Source: Rhynchopus sp. YZ270_cl-10 (Eukaryota > Euglenozoa > Diplonemea > Diplonemida > Diplonemidae). From it: a stretch of DNA of 64,000 nt. Both the position numbers and the translations under genes were made by a program. The DNA is taken from contig OZ037910.1 of the NCBI GenBank assembly GCA_964035575.1, positions 682,001 to 746,000 on the forward strand. Direction: 5' to 3'. The notes under the pieces are model-generated. The model worked only from the letters and a program-made list of their open reading frames with translations. It did no database searches and was not told the origin of the DNA. Below are positions 32,052 to 42,050 of this stretch, piece by piece; the first letter of the stretch is position 1, and every line of letters begins with the position of its first letter.

Positions 32052-32275
32052 TCTTTTCTCCCCCCCTTTCCAAAATTTTCTCAAAACAAAAAAAAAACTC
32101 CTTTTTTTTTTTCTCTCTTCCCATTTCCCTCCCCTCCTACACACCTTCCTCTCCAACTCCACGTCTACAAAACTATCAAGCAATTAAACAGAGCACAAAG
32201 CACTTTCAAAACATACAAAAAACATTTTCAAACCCCCCTTCCTACACAGCCTCGGGATCCCGCACCACCCTGTCG

Positions 32276-32771
32276 ATGTTTGCTGAGATGGAGGCTGAGG
32301 TTGACGCTATCCTCGCTGAGCTCAGGTATGCGGGGCTTGTTGTTTCTCTCTCTCCCTCTCTCTTTTTTCTTTTTTTTTTTTTTTTTTTTCTTTTTTTTTG
32401 CAAAAATGAGGGAACCGGCCATCCCCCCTCCTCAACATTTCCCTCTTCAACTGTAGGGAATTCGGCGTCCTCAGGATACAAAGGCTGGATATTTGTAGCG
32501 CCCAACAATTCAAAGAATCATGACAAATATTTTTTTTTCCCTCTCCCTCCCCCCTCCATTTAAAAAAAAAAGACTGTTGACAACCCTAGTGGTAAAAAAA
32601 TGAGGTTCATTTTTGGGTGTTTTTTCTTCCCTCTTCACTTTAAAAAATTTATTTATATACTTTGCAGCACCCTAGGGTTGTGCAACTTTCATGACACGAC
32701 TTCATGTTTGCAGCCCGTGTCGTTGCCCAATGGTGCGGACAGAGCCTGTTGAGCTGAGCAACGACAGATAA
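32276..32771 (+). CDS. Possible small two-exon gene (unassigned)
   Basis: After an acceptor-like CCTACACAG (ends 32249) an open, GC-rich, T-poor stretch reads MFAEMEAEVDAILAEL and ends at a GTATGC donor (exon 32276-32325, phase 2; the frame is also open back to 32250). Two acceptors could follow. TTTGCAG at 32667 gives a ~44-aa product ending in a Cys. GTTTGCAG at 32713 gives about 35 aa ending PCRCPMVRTEPVELSNDR with a stop near 32771. The base composition stands out from the T-rich surroundings and the donor fits the local consensus. I recognise no family, and an upstream exon is possible. Confidence 0.35.
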
Positions 32772-34010
32772 AATTCAGCGCTATATCTTCTTAGGAGAGA
32801 GAGAGATCTAAAAATCTTAAACTTATTTTTTTTTTTAGGGGACAAAAAAATGGGGGGGGAAATGAAGTTGTGTTGACCGTCTGATTTATTAAATCTCGGA
32901 CAGAAGAGACAACTTTGTATTGAGAGGGGAAAATGGGGGGAAGAATAATGAGAATTTTGTTGGAGAAAGAGGGATGGGGATAAGGGGTGTGGGGGGAAAA
33001 GAATACACCCATTGATCGTTGTGAGGGGGAGATCGTTTCAAAAAAAATCCTCCCTTTTTTTTTTTATAAAAAAACAGCTCGTTTCCGACTACAACACTGT
33101 ACACTAAGTCAGTCGCACCAGAATGAGTTATGGGGTTTTGACGATTACTGGAGGAGAACAATTTAACGGTGTTGTGGTGGTTTTTTTTTTTCTTTTTATT
33201 TTCTTCTCTCCTCCCCTTCCCCAATGCAAACCGTTGAAAAAAGTATTACCAAAAAACTACCAGGGGGATTTTTTTTTTAATTGAAAGATGGCGAAGCCCT
33301 GGCTTAGGTTCATCTTTCCCAACTTTTTGTTGATTTTTTTTTTCTCTTTTCCGTTTGTGCAAAACGCTGTTCAGCTGATGCTGTATCAGGTTGTGTGCCT
33401 AATCCATGGCTTAGGATAAATGGTTTATTGTGATGATATTTTAGGACAACATTCCGAACACACATTCTTTTTTTTTCCCTCCAAAAAATTTCCAAGGTGA
33501 AGTGTGCCAAATTCCAGAAGGAATCGGCTTCAAAGCACTCTTTTTTTTCCTTCTAAAACATTCCAAAAAAAAGCAAGGGTACATTTGTCGCACCCTCTTT
33601 GCTTTCTTTTCGTTTCATTTAAGAAAAGAAAGTATATGAAATAATTCCTTCTATTCAGTAGAATAGAAAGTATATGAAATATTTTGTTTGCTATTTTTTT
33701 TTGTCTTGATGGGCAAATTTTTCATTTGTTTTTTTTTTTTTTTTTGTTTTGTTTTTGTAACCCCGACCGAGCCATTATATTTTTTGTCATCGGGCAAAAA
33801 AACGTGGCTTTTTTTTACAACAAATTCCACAAAAAAACTGGGACTCTTCCTCCCTTCTTCCTCTTCCTCTTTTTCCAACTCAAAAAATTCACCACCACAC
33901 ACCTTGGGCCCATATTCTGCGCAAGAATTACCCTCACTGTGAGCGGGAGTCCCCGTCAATGACTCCCGTTCATCTGGCCGATGAGAGGAAGCGGGAGTCG
34001 CACATATCAG
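32772..34010. other. Gene-free, T-rich region
   Basis: Homopolymer-rich. A degenerate family C copy lies at about 33287-33330. A TATTCTGCG(C/T)AAGAATTACC motif at about 33911 recurs at 46689. An inverted GGGAGTC/GACTCCC pair lies at about 33943-33968. No supportable gene. Confidence 0.5.
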
Positions 34011-34133
34011 ATGTAAACCACGAAATGGATTGTTGCACTGTGCATGGTTGGGGTGTCCACCTTTCCCGGTACACACCCCCGGTCATACCAAAAAGGTACA
34101 TTATTTCGAGGTCTTAGTATTTTCAAATCAACT
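34011..34133 (+). repeat. Family B repeat upstream of dynamitin
   Basis: AAACCACGAAATGGATTGTT, GCATGGTTGGGGTGTCCACC, the GGTACA/GGTCAT block, AAGGTACATTATTTCGAGGT and a TTTCAAATCAACTC tail. It lies about 130 bp before the start codon. Confidence 0.78.
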
Positions 34134-34261
34134 CGTTGTTATCAAACATGGTGTGGACGACGACCCAAAATAGCCCAAAAATAGCACTCCCCCCCTTCAG
34201 CCACACCAAAACACACACTAATCACTCCCAGAACAAAACAAAAACACACACACACACACAA

Positions 34262-35137
34262 ATGGGGTTACGCCTCTCTGACCTGCCTGGCTACGAAGTA
34301 GACGGCCAGGGAGTGTACGAGAACACTCCTGAACCTGAGGAGGAAGTGCCAGCCGTAGAGGAGACATACCACGAAGATGTGGTCATTGAAAGCGCGACCA
34401 CAAATACAGCTGCAAGAAAGATCTTTGAGGCGCAACGTGCAGAAGAGGAGGCAGGGGTCAGCGGGTTGAAAGGAGTGCTGTCCTTGACAGACACACCGTT
34501 GAATCTGAAGGACATCACAACACAACTTCATGCCATAGAAAGCGAAGCTGGTACACTGCTTGGAGAACCCCCTCTACCGGATATTACCTCGGTTGGGGTA
34601 GACCCTACATTGCTTGGTCAGATTGCGTCTTTAGAGAAGCTGGTAGGGTCCGCACCGTTGCCATCGAATTTATTACACAATTTGACGTCTTTGTCGTCCA
34701 GGGCTGCTCATTTAGATGCTGCGACGCTAAAAGCATCGGTTTCAAAGCTAAAAGGGCTGTTAAAATTAATGCAAGAAACGATTGATAAGAAACAGTATAA
34801 AGGTGGGGTTCCGGAAGGGGAGTGGCAAAAGAGGTTGGAGAAATTCACACAGTATGAACACAAGGCGGATGAAATTCCTCCGATTGTCGAGAGATTGCTG
34901 ACGTTACGTCCTCTGCACGACCGTGCCCTGGCATCTGCAGCAGCTCTCAGGGAGGTTGCAGTCTTAGAAGAACGTGCTAACATCGAGCTTCTTGCAACCA
35001 AGTCTATTGTAGAATCGCTTTCGAAACAAATCCCAAGTGCCGCCGCTCAAGCAAAGCAAAACGAAGACCTCCTGGAACGAAGAATGGCTCGCCTCGCACG
35101 TAACCTCGAAAAATTAGAGGCAGCGAAGCAGAAGTGA
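34262..35137 (+). CDS. DCTN2: Dynamitin (dynactin subunit p50)
   Basis: 291 aa from the ATG at 34262, chosen because MGLRLSDLPGYEVDGQGVYE lines up with the dynamitin N-terminus (xADLPGIxxxxxDVYE). An in-frame ATG at 34136 would add 42 residues of Thr/His-rich sequence that looks like 5' UTR (CACACA tract). The rest is helical: a linker, then heptad-rich coiled coils. The C-terminal LRPLHDRALASAAALREV and ERRMARLARNLEKL correspond to the dynamitin end. Somewhat short for the family (about 400 aa in animals). It bridges the dynactin shoulder to the Arp1 filament in dynein-driven transport. Single exon. Confidence 0.85.
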   Translation: MGLRLSDLPGYEVDGQGVYENTPEPEEEVPAVEETYHEDVVIESATTNTAARKIFEAQRAEEEAGVSGLKGVLSLTDTPLNLKDITTQLHAIESEAGTLLGEPPLPDITSVGVDPTLLGQIASLEKLVGSAPLPSNLLHNLTSLSSRAAHLDAATLKASVSKLKGLLKLMQETIDKKQYKGGVPEGEWQKRLEKFTQYEHKADEIPPIVERLLTLRPLHDRALASAAALREVAVLEERANIELLATKSIVESLSKQIPSAAAQAKQNEDLLERRMARLARNLEKLEAAKQK

Positions 35138-35312
35138 GGGAGGGGGGGAGCGGAGCGGAGTGTGGGTGAGGAGTGTGTGTGGGGTGGTGGAGAGGTGCTG
35201 TGTGGAACGTATAGAATAAGAATGTGAGGGGGGGTTGAGTTTTTTTTAGTAGGGATGAGTCAGGGGGTGGGGTGGTTTGTAATATAAACACCTACAGATA
35301 ATAACACACATA

Positions 35313-37124
35313 ATGTTGACCTCGGTTGTGCTGCTTGCGCTTGCTGCGCCATGCAAAGACCTGCGTCAGGAGTCGGGCAAGCGCTGGCACGACATTGACG
35401 GCAGCCGTTACAACTGCAAGTGGTACGCACGTGACAACAACTGCGCACGCTACGGCAGCGACTACAGGAACGAGCACGTCGCGCTTGAGGCCTGCTGTGC
35501 CTGTGGTGGTGGCACGGGTTCCGTCACACTTCCGAACACTACCGCTCCATTGCCTCCGTTGCCTCCGTCCCCGACCAACGGATCGAACTGGACATTCCCG
35601 CCGTCCCCAACCAACGGAAGCAACTGGACTTTCCCTCCGTCCCCGACCAACGGATCGAACTGGACCTTCCCGCCTTCCCCGACCAACGGAAGCAACTGGA
35701 CTTTCCCGCCGTCCCCAACCAACGGATCGAACTGGACCTTCCCTCCATCCCCGACCAACGGAAGCAACTGGACCTTCCCACCGTCCCCGACTAACGGAAG
35801 CAACTGGACATTCCCGCCTTCCCCGACCAACGGATCGAACTGGACCTTCCCTCCGTCCCCAACCAACGGAAGCAACTGGACCTTCCCGCCTTCCCCGACC
35901 AACGGATCGAACTGGACTTTCCCTCCGTCCCCGACCAACGGAAGCAACTGGACTTTCCCTCCGTCCCCAACCAACGGATCCAACTGGACCTTCCCACCGT
36001 CCCCAACCAACGGATCGAACTGGACCTTCCCTCCGTCCCCAACCAACGGAAGCAACTGGACATTCCCGCCGTCCCCAACCAACGGAAGCAACTGGACTTT
36101 CCCTCCGTCCCCAACCAACGGATCCAACTGGACCTTCCCTCCTTCCCCAACCAACGGATCGAACTGGACCTTCCCACCGTCCCCGACTAACGGAAGCAAC
36201 TGGACTTTCCCTCCGTCCCCAACCAACGGATCCAACTGGACCTTCCCTCCTTCCCCAACCAACGGATCGAACTGGACCTTCCCTCCGTCCCCAACCAACG
36301 GAAGCAACTGGACATTCCCGCCGTCCCCAACCAACGGAAGCAACTGGACTTTCCCTCCGTCCCCAACCAACGGATCCAACTGGACCTTCCCTCCTTCCCC
36401 AACCAACGGATCGAACTGGACCTTCCCACCGTCCCCGACTAACGGAAGCAACTGGACTTTCCCTCCGTCCCCAACCAACGGATCCAACTGGACCTTCCCT
36501 CCTTCCCCAACCAACGGATCGAACTGGACCTTCCCTCCGTCCCCAACCAACGGAAGCAACTGGACATTCCCGCCGTCCCCAACCAACGGAAGCAACTGGA
36601 CTTTCCCTCCGTCCCCAACCAACGGATCCAACTGGACCTTCCCTCCTTCCCCAACCAACGGATCGAACTGGACCTTCCCACCGTCCCCGACTAACGGAAG
36701 CAACTGGACTTTCCCTCCGTCCCCAACCAACGGATCCAACTGGACCTTCCCTCCTTCCCCAACCAACGGATCGAACTGGACCTTCCCTCCGTCCCCAACC
36801 AACGGAAGCAACTGGACATTCCCGCCGTCCCCAACCAACGGAAGCAACTGGACTTTCCCTCCGTCCCCAACCAACGGATCCAACTGGACCTTCCCTCCGT
36901 CCCCGACCAACGGATCCAACTGGACCTTCCCACCGTCCCCGAGTAACGGAAGCAACTGGACCTTCCCGCCGTCCCCAACCAACGGAAGCAACTGGACTTT
37001 CCCTCCGTCCCCAACCAACGGATCCAACTGGACATTCCCACCGTCCCCGACCAACGGAAGCAACTGGACATTCCCATCCCCACCAACTGACGGGAACTGG
37101 ACTGGCGGTGACTGGACCGCTTAG
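35313..37124 (+). CDS. Secreted PPSPTNGSNWTF-repeat glycoprotein with Cys-rich N-terminal domain (copy A)
   Basis: 603 aa. A short hydrophobic signal (LTSVVLLALAA) precedes a compact six-Cys domain (residues 14-64: CKDL..W.D.DG..YNCKWYA..NNCARYGS...ACCACGGG), a module seen in many aquatic protists. From residue 86 there are 42 head-to-tail 12-residue units SPTNGSNWTFPP, the last one shortened; one unit reads SPSNGS. Each holds two potential N-glycosylation sites (N-G-S and N-W-T) on a proline-rich backbone. The C-terminus is TDGNWTGGDWTA, with no membrane helix. Likely a secreted or wall-associated extended glycoprotein (inference). The 36-nt unit leaves other frames open; those are shadows. 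Confidence 0.85.
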   Translation: MLTSVVLLALAAPCKDLRQESGKRWHDIDGSRYNCKWYARDNNCARYGSDYRNEHVALEACCACGGGTGSVTLPNTTAPLPPLPPSPTNGSNWTFPPSPTNGSNWTFPPSPTNGSNWTFPPSPTNGSNWTFPPSPTNGSNWTFPPSPTNGSNWTFPPSPTNGSNWTFPPSPTNGSNWTFPPSPTNGSNWTFPPSPTNGSNWTFPPSPTNGSNWTFPPSPTNGSNWTFPPSPTNGSNWTFPPSPTNGSNWTFPPSPTNGSNWTFPPSPTNGSNWTFPPSPTNGSNWTFPPSPTNGSNWTFPPSPTNGSNWTFPPSPTNGSNWTFPPSPTNGSNWTFPPSPTNGSNWTFPPSPTNGSNWTFPPSPTNGSNWTFPPSPTNGSNWTFPPSPTNGSNWTFPPSPTNGSNWTFPPSPTNGSNWTFPPSPTNGSNWTFPPSPTNGSNWTFPPSPTNGSNWTFPPSPTNGSNWTFPPSPTNGSNWTFPPSPTNGSNWTFPPSPTNGSNWTFPPSPTNGSNWTFPPSPTNGSNWTFPPSPTNGSNWTFPPSPSNGSNWTFPPSPTNGSNWTFPPSPTNGSNWTFPPSPTNGSNWTFPSPPTDGNWTGGDWTA

Positions 37125-37258
37125 AGCTGAACCCTATCCCAACAAGAACTAGGCACTGCTGAACACCAATATTTTGCAGTCATATGTTTTTATACTTTCC
37201 CCTTCTTTATTGTTTCTCTATTGCTTTTTATCCTTCCCTTTTCTCCTCGCTCGAGCAG

Positions 37259-37360
37259 GTGAAACTGTTCATTGATGCTCGTGACGTATGGCAGAAGGTT
37301 GTCTATGGGAAGGGATACAAGCAGACATGGTGCACGCTCTCTCTGCATGCATCATTCTGA
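37259..37360 (+). CDS. Possible orphan terminal exon, copy A
   Basis: After the acceptor-like CTCGCTCGAGCAG (ends 37258) a 34-codon frame reads V then KLFIDARDVWQKVVYGKGYK, QTWCTLSLHASF and stop. Its composition is protein-like and unlike the T-rich flank. No partner exon with a GTATG donor is evident upstream; the preceding gene ends at 37124. It may be the captured 3' exon of another gene duplicated along with the unit. An identical copy lies at 40394-40495. Confidence 0.4.
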   Translation: MKLFIDARDVWQKVVYGKGYKQTWCTLSLHASF

Positions 37361-38627
37361 TTGATTATTTCTGATTCTCAACAAGACTTGCTGTTATGCT
37401 GTACGTGGGTTTTTTATATTCAACGGTGTTTTCGTCTGCAGAGGCGTACACACTTTCACGTTTGCAATTTTTAGCAAACATGATGTAGGGTTTTTTTACC
37501 CTTCTTTGTTTCTATTGCTTTACTGGCTTTTAAGATTTTATTTTCAAAACGAGGTCACGTTCCTGTCAGAAACAAGCTGGATTGCAGCTGCCAACGTGAG
37601 AGTCCTTCTACACTTTCCCCCTTTGCCTTTTAATGTGCATCTAAGTCAAGGATGGACCGAATAATGTATGACACCTTCCTCCTTTCGAGGGAACTGTGCC
37701 TTGTGATCTTGGTCTCCGTGAACGATTTAGTGTTTGTCACTAAAGCAAAAGCGGATGTGCTGAAATAGGATAATGTTGCAACCCCCCTTCACCGGAGATA
37801 ACCCAGTTTACTTTGTTTTTTGTGATTCTCGAAAAATACAAAAAAAATAAGAAGACGTTGTTCAGGCTTTAGCCTGCGTCAGGTGCACTCCCCCCTTCTG
37901 CTTTCTCACCTACCCTTTTCCTGTTGATCTGATTGTGGTTTTCTTGTCATGATTTAGATGTGTGTTCTGACATGGCAATGCTATTCAAAATTATAGGCTT
38001 TGGTGTGTCTCACTTTCCCCATCCTGCTTTCTCACCTTCTCATCAATTATCATGTTGCCACTTCGGGAAAATAATACCCAAAATGATTTCCAAAAAAATG
38101 TCGACAGTATATAAAACAGTGTGGAAAGTGAAGAGTTGCACAACTCTCCACACAACCGAGGCAACTACACTACTTTATCAGAAGAAAGAAGGAATACCAC
38201 CGCATAGTAGTACAGCTGTAGAGAATTAGTGAGACACACCATTTCTTCACCTTTTTTGTGTCCTCCCCCTTTTAGTACTGTGAAGACATTTGCACTTTTC
38301 TTCAACTCTGTTTTATTTCGGATTTCGGTATATACAATTATGGAACACATGTCGTAACCCTTCTGACTGCCGCGCAAGACGGTGTTCAATATATAATTTC
38401 CCCTTTACATACCACCCGATACAAAGCCGTCTTGTTAAGGTGACTGAGTGAAGCTTGGTTCATCTTACCCAACCTTTTCTTGTTTATGAAGCTATTTCTT
38501 CTCTTTGTTTTCTTCTACGTAAAATATACAAAATGAATGTGAGGGGGGTTGAATTTTTTAATCCGGATAGTGAGGGGGTGGGGTGGTTCACTTAAAATAT
38601 AAACACCTACAGATAATAACACACATA
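37361..38627. other. 3' flank of unit A and spacer
   Basis: Duplicated non-coding sequence with a family C copy near its end (38438-38483). A ~100-bp segment around 37850-37940 (TTCAGGCTTTAGCCTGCGTC) is absent from unit B. No gene seen. Confidence 0.5.
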
Positions 38628-40259
38628 ATGTTGACCTCGGTTGTGCTGCTTGCGCTTGCTGCGCCATGCAAAGACCTGCGTCAAGAGTCTGGTAAGCGCT
38701 GGCACGACATTGACGGCAGCCGTTACAACTGCAAGTGGTACGCACGTGACAACAACTGCGCACGCTACGGCAGCGACTACAGGAACGAGCACGTCGCGCT
38801 TGAGGCCTGCTGTGCCTGTGGTGGTGGCACGGGTTCCGTCACACTTCCGAACACTACCGCTCCATTGCCTCCGTTGCCTCCGTCCCCGACCAACGGATCG
38901 AACTGGACCTTCCCGCCGTCCCCTACTAACGGAAGCAACTGGACCTTCCCTCCGTCCCCGACCAACGGAAGTAACTGGACCTTCCCGCCGTCCCCGACCA
39001 ACGGAAGCAACTGGACCTTCCCTCCGTCCCCGACCAACGGAAGCAACTGGACCTTCCCTCCGTCCCCGACCAACGGAAGCAACTGGACCTTCCCTCCGTC
39101 CCCAACCAACGGAAGCAACTGGACCTTCCCTCCGTCCCCTACTAACGGAAGCAACTGGACCTTCCCGCCGTCCCCGACCAACGGAAGCAACTGGACTTTC
39201 CCTCCGTCCCCGACTAACGGAAGCAACTGGACCTTCCCGCCGTCCCCGACTAACGGAAGCAACTGGACTTTCCCTCCGTCCCCGACCAACGGAAGCAACT
39301 GGACCTTCCCTCCGTCCCCGACTAACGGAAGCAACTGGACCTTCCCGCCGTCCCCGACTAACGGAAGCAACTGGACTTTCCCTCCGTCCCCGACCAACGG
39401 AAGCAACTGGACTTTCCCTCCGTCCCCGACCAACGGAAGCAACTGGACCTTCCCTCCGTCCCCGACTAACGGAAGCAACTGGACCTTCCCGCCGTCCCCG
39501 ACTAACGGAAGCAACTGGACCTTCCCGCCGTCCCCGACTAACGGAAGCAACTGGACTTTCCCTCCGTCCCCGACCAACGGAAGCAACTGGACCTTCCCGC
39601 CGTCCCCGACTAACGGAAGCAACTGGACTTTCCCTCCGTCCCCGACCAACGGAAGCAACTGGACCTTCCCTCCGTCCCCGACCAACGGAAGCAACTGGAC
39701 CTTCCCGCCGTCCCCGACTAACGGAAGCAACTGGACCTTCCCGCCGTCCCCGACTAACGGAAGCAACTGGACTTTCCCTCCGTCCCCGACCAACGGAAGC
39801 AACTGGACCTTCCCTCCGTCCCCAACCAACGGAAGCAACTGGACCTTCCCGCCGTCCCCGACCAACGGAAGCAACTGGACCTTCCCGCCGTCCCCGACTA
39901 ACGGAAGCAACTGGACTTTCCCTCCGTCCCCGACCAACGGAAGCAACTGGACCTTCCCACCGTCCCCGACCAACGGATCCAACTGGACATTCCCTCCGTC
40001 CCCGACTAACGGAAGCAACTGGACTTTCCCACCGTCCCCGACCAACGGAAGCAACTGGACCTTCCCTCCGTCCCCGACCAACGGATCCAACTGGACTTTC
40101 CCACCGTCCCCGACCAACGGAAGCAACTGGACCTTCCCTCCGTCCCCGACCAACGGATCCAACTGGACATTCCCTCCGTCCCCGACTAACGGAAGCAACT
40201 GGACTTTCCCATCCCCACCAACTGACGGGAACTGGACTGGCGGTGACTGGACCGCTTAG
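38628..40259 (+). CDS. Secreted PPSPTNGSNWTF-repeat glycoprotein with Cys-rich N-terminal domain (copy B)
   Basis: 543 aa from the ATG at 38628, equivalent to the start at 35313; the in-frame ATG at 38583 would add 15 residues ahead of the signal peptide. The N-terminal 85 residues are identical in protein to copy A. There are 37 units of SPTNGSNWTFPP, the last shortened, and the C-terminus is identical. At DNA level the units here are mostly the AGC-for-Ser type (NGS = AACGGAAGC), whereas copy A alternates AGC, TCG and TCC, so the arrays have been homogenised separately since duplication. Same predicted extracellular role. Confidence 0.85.
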   Translation: MLTSVVLLALAAPCKDLRQESGKRWHDIDGSRYNCKWYARDNNCARYGSDYRNEHVALEACCACGGGTGSVTLPNTTAPLPPLPPSPTNGSNWTFPPSPTNGSNWTFPPSPTNGSNWTFPPSPTNGSNWTFPPSPTNGSNWTFPPSPTNGSNWTFPPSPTNGSNWTFPPSPTNGSNWTFPPSPTNGSNWTFPPSPTNGSNWTFPPSPTNGSNWTFPPSPTNGSNWTFPPSPTNGSNWTFPPSPTNGSNWTFPPSPTNGSNWTFPPSPTNGSNWTFPPSPTNGSNWTFPPSPTNGSNWTFPPSPTNGSNWTFPPSPTNGSNWTFPPSPTNGSNWTFPPSPTNGSNWTFPPSPTNGSNWTFPPSPTNGSNWTFPPSPTNGSNWTFPPSPTNGSNWTFPPSPTNGSNWTFPPSPTNGSNWTFPPSPTNGSNWTFPPSPTNGSNWTFPPSPTNGSNWTFPPSPTNGSNWTFPPSPTNGSNWTFPPSPTNGSNWTFPPSPTNGSNWTFPPSPTNGSNWTFPPSPTNGSNWTFPSPPTDGNWTGGDWTA

Positions 40260-40393
40260 AGCTGAACCCTATCCCGACAAGAACTAGGCACTGCTGAACA
40301 CCAATATTTTGCAGTCATATGTTTTTATGCTTTCCCCTTCTTTATTGTTTCTCTATTGCTTTTTATCCTTCCCTTTTCTCCTCGCTCGAGCAG

Positions 40394-40495
40394 GTGAAAC
40401 TGTTCATTGATGCTCGTGACGTATGGCAGAAGGTTGTCTATGGGAAGGGATACAAGCAGACATGGTGCACGCTCTCTCTGCATGCATCATTCTGA
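40394..40495 (+). CDS. Possible orphan terminal exon, copy B
   Basis: Same 34 codons as 37259-37360, after the same CTCGAGCAG acceptor. Identity merely follows from the recent tandem duplication and is not independent evidence of coding. Confidence 0.4.
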   Translation: MKLFIDARDVWQKVVYGKGYKQTWCTLSLHASF

Positions 40496-42050
40496 TTGAT
40501 TATTTCTGATTCTCAACAAGACTTGCTGTTATGCTGTACGTGGGTTTTTTATATTCAACGGTGTTTACGTCTGCAGAGGCGTACACACTTTCACGTTTGC
40601 ACTATTTTTTTCTTACTCCGCCTTTATTTTCATAGGGAATTTTTAGCAAACATGATGTAGGGTTTTTTACCCTTTTTTGTTTCTATTGCTTTACTGGCTT
40701 TTAACGAATTTTTTTTTGACAACGAGGTCACGTTCCTGTCAGAAACAAGCTGTATTGTAACTGCCAACGTGAGAGTCCTTCTACACTTTCCACCTTTTGC
40801 CTTTTAATGTGCATCTAAGTCAAGGATGGACCGAATAATGTATGCCACCTTCCTACTTTCGAGGGAACTGTGCCTTGTGATCTTGGTCTCCGTGATTGAT
40901 TTAATGTCTGTCAATAAAGCAAAAGCGGATGTGCTGAAATAGGATAATGTTGCAACCCCCCTTCCCAGGAGATAACCCAGTTTCTTTTCTTTTTTGTGAT
41001 TCTCAAAAAAATACAAAATAAAATAAAAAACTGATTTCTCTTACAAAACTGAACATATAACGGAACGATTTGGTGTGTCTTCACTTTCCCCATCCCGCTT
41101 TCTCACCCCCACACAACCGAGGCAACTGCACTACCTCCAACAAATTTATTTGAAGAAAGAAGGAATACCACCACATAGTAGTACAGCTGTAGAGAATTAG
41201 TGAGACACACCATTTCTTCACTTTTTTTGTGTCCTCCCCCTTTTAGTGCTGTGAAGACATTTGCACTTTTCTTCAACTCTGTTTTATTTCGGTTTTCGGT
41301 ATATACAATTATGGAACACATGTCGTAACCCTTCTGACTGCCGCGCAAGACGGTGTTCAGTACATAATTTCCCCTTTACATACCACCCGATACAAAGCCG
41401 TCTTGTTAAGGTGACTGAGTACGAAGCTTGGTTCATCGTACCCCCAATCCTTTCTTTACTATTTTTTTTTGTTTTTATTTTGCCTCTTTGGTGTCCCTAC
41501 TCCTTCATCGATGGATGAAGCACTGTTGTACTTGCATTCTGACTGGTCAAGGTGATCCACTTTAACCATTTTTTTTTTGTTGTTGTGCACTCAGGAATTA
41601 CCAAGATCGCAAAAAAAAATTTTTTGTTCTTTTTTTCCCTCCATTTTCCCCCCTTTGACGACCCTCTGGATGTAGCGGCGATGACACATCGCTCACATCA
41701 CATTTTTTCTCTTCTAAAAAACAGACATTTCTATTTTTGACATATTGAGGTCCCTACCCACGTGGCGCCCTCTTTTGCATACGTCTGTTAGGGGACAGCC
41801 TTGACTGATGCTTTCTGTATTAGCACAACGCTGCCTTTAGGCACGTAGCTACCTGAGTACAAACAGACTATAGGCATGTTGAGGGTACATTACAGTGGGG
41901 TGCTATATTATGCGCTTAATTATGGGTAACTCCAATATTTGCCCATAATTACGTTACGCACATAAAACGCAACTGTAATATAGCGCCACACTGTATTGTA
42001 TGTCTCTCCCCCTTTTTTCTTTTTCTTTTCTTTTCTTTTTTTTTTTCACG
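40496..42050. other. 3' flank of unit B and spacer
   Basis: Duplicated flank to about 41458, then T-rich sequence with a family G MITE (41891-41995) and a pyrimidine tract that runs into TIR element 2. No gene seen. Confidence 0.5.
41891..41995. repeat. Family G MITE, copy 2 (105 bp)
   Basis: TACAGTGGGGTGCTATATTA at left, TAATATAGCGCCACACTGTA at right, with an interior GGGTAACTCCAATA/TGCCCATAATTACGTTACG core like the copy at 22623. Confidence 0.88.

Larger units (their letters stand above)
30415..32249. other. Gene-free repeat region
   Basis: Holds CCATACGT repeats (about 30670-30750), a strong hairpin (30783-30828), family K sequence (30880-31130), a GCGCGCGC hairpin (31211-31232), family J sequence in inverse orientation (31440-31680) and a family H palindrome (31936-32051). 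No supportable gene. Confidence 0.55.
35221..38483 (+). repeat. Tandem duplication unit A (3.26 kb)
   Basis: Starts AATGTGAGGGGGG and carries the proline/sequon-repeat gene plus ~1.36 kb of 3' flank. Repeated as unit B (38536-41458) after a 52-bp spacer. The flanks are near identical apart from short indels. Confidence 0.9.
38536..41458 (+). repeat. Tandem duplication unit B (2.92 kb)
   Basis: Counterpart of 35221-38483. It is shorter because its repeat array has five fewer 36-nt units and some flank segments are missing. It ends in a family C copy (41408-41455), as unit A does. Confidence 0.9.

Noticed and set aside
35326-37152. Overlapping long frames (+ strand second frame and minus strand, >500 codons) across both proline/sequon arrays
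   Set aside because: The repeat unit is 36 nt, a multiple of three, so a frame open in one unit is open in all. The alternative products lack signal peptides or domains. No evidence of dual coding.
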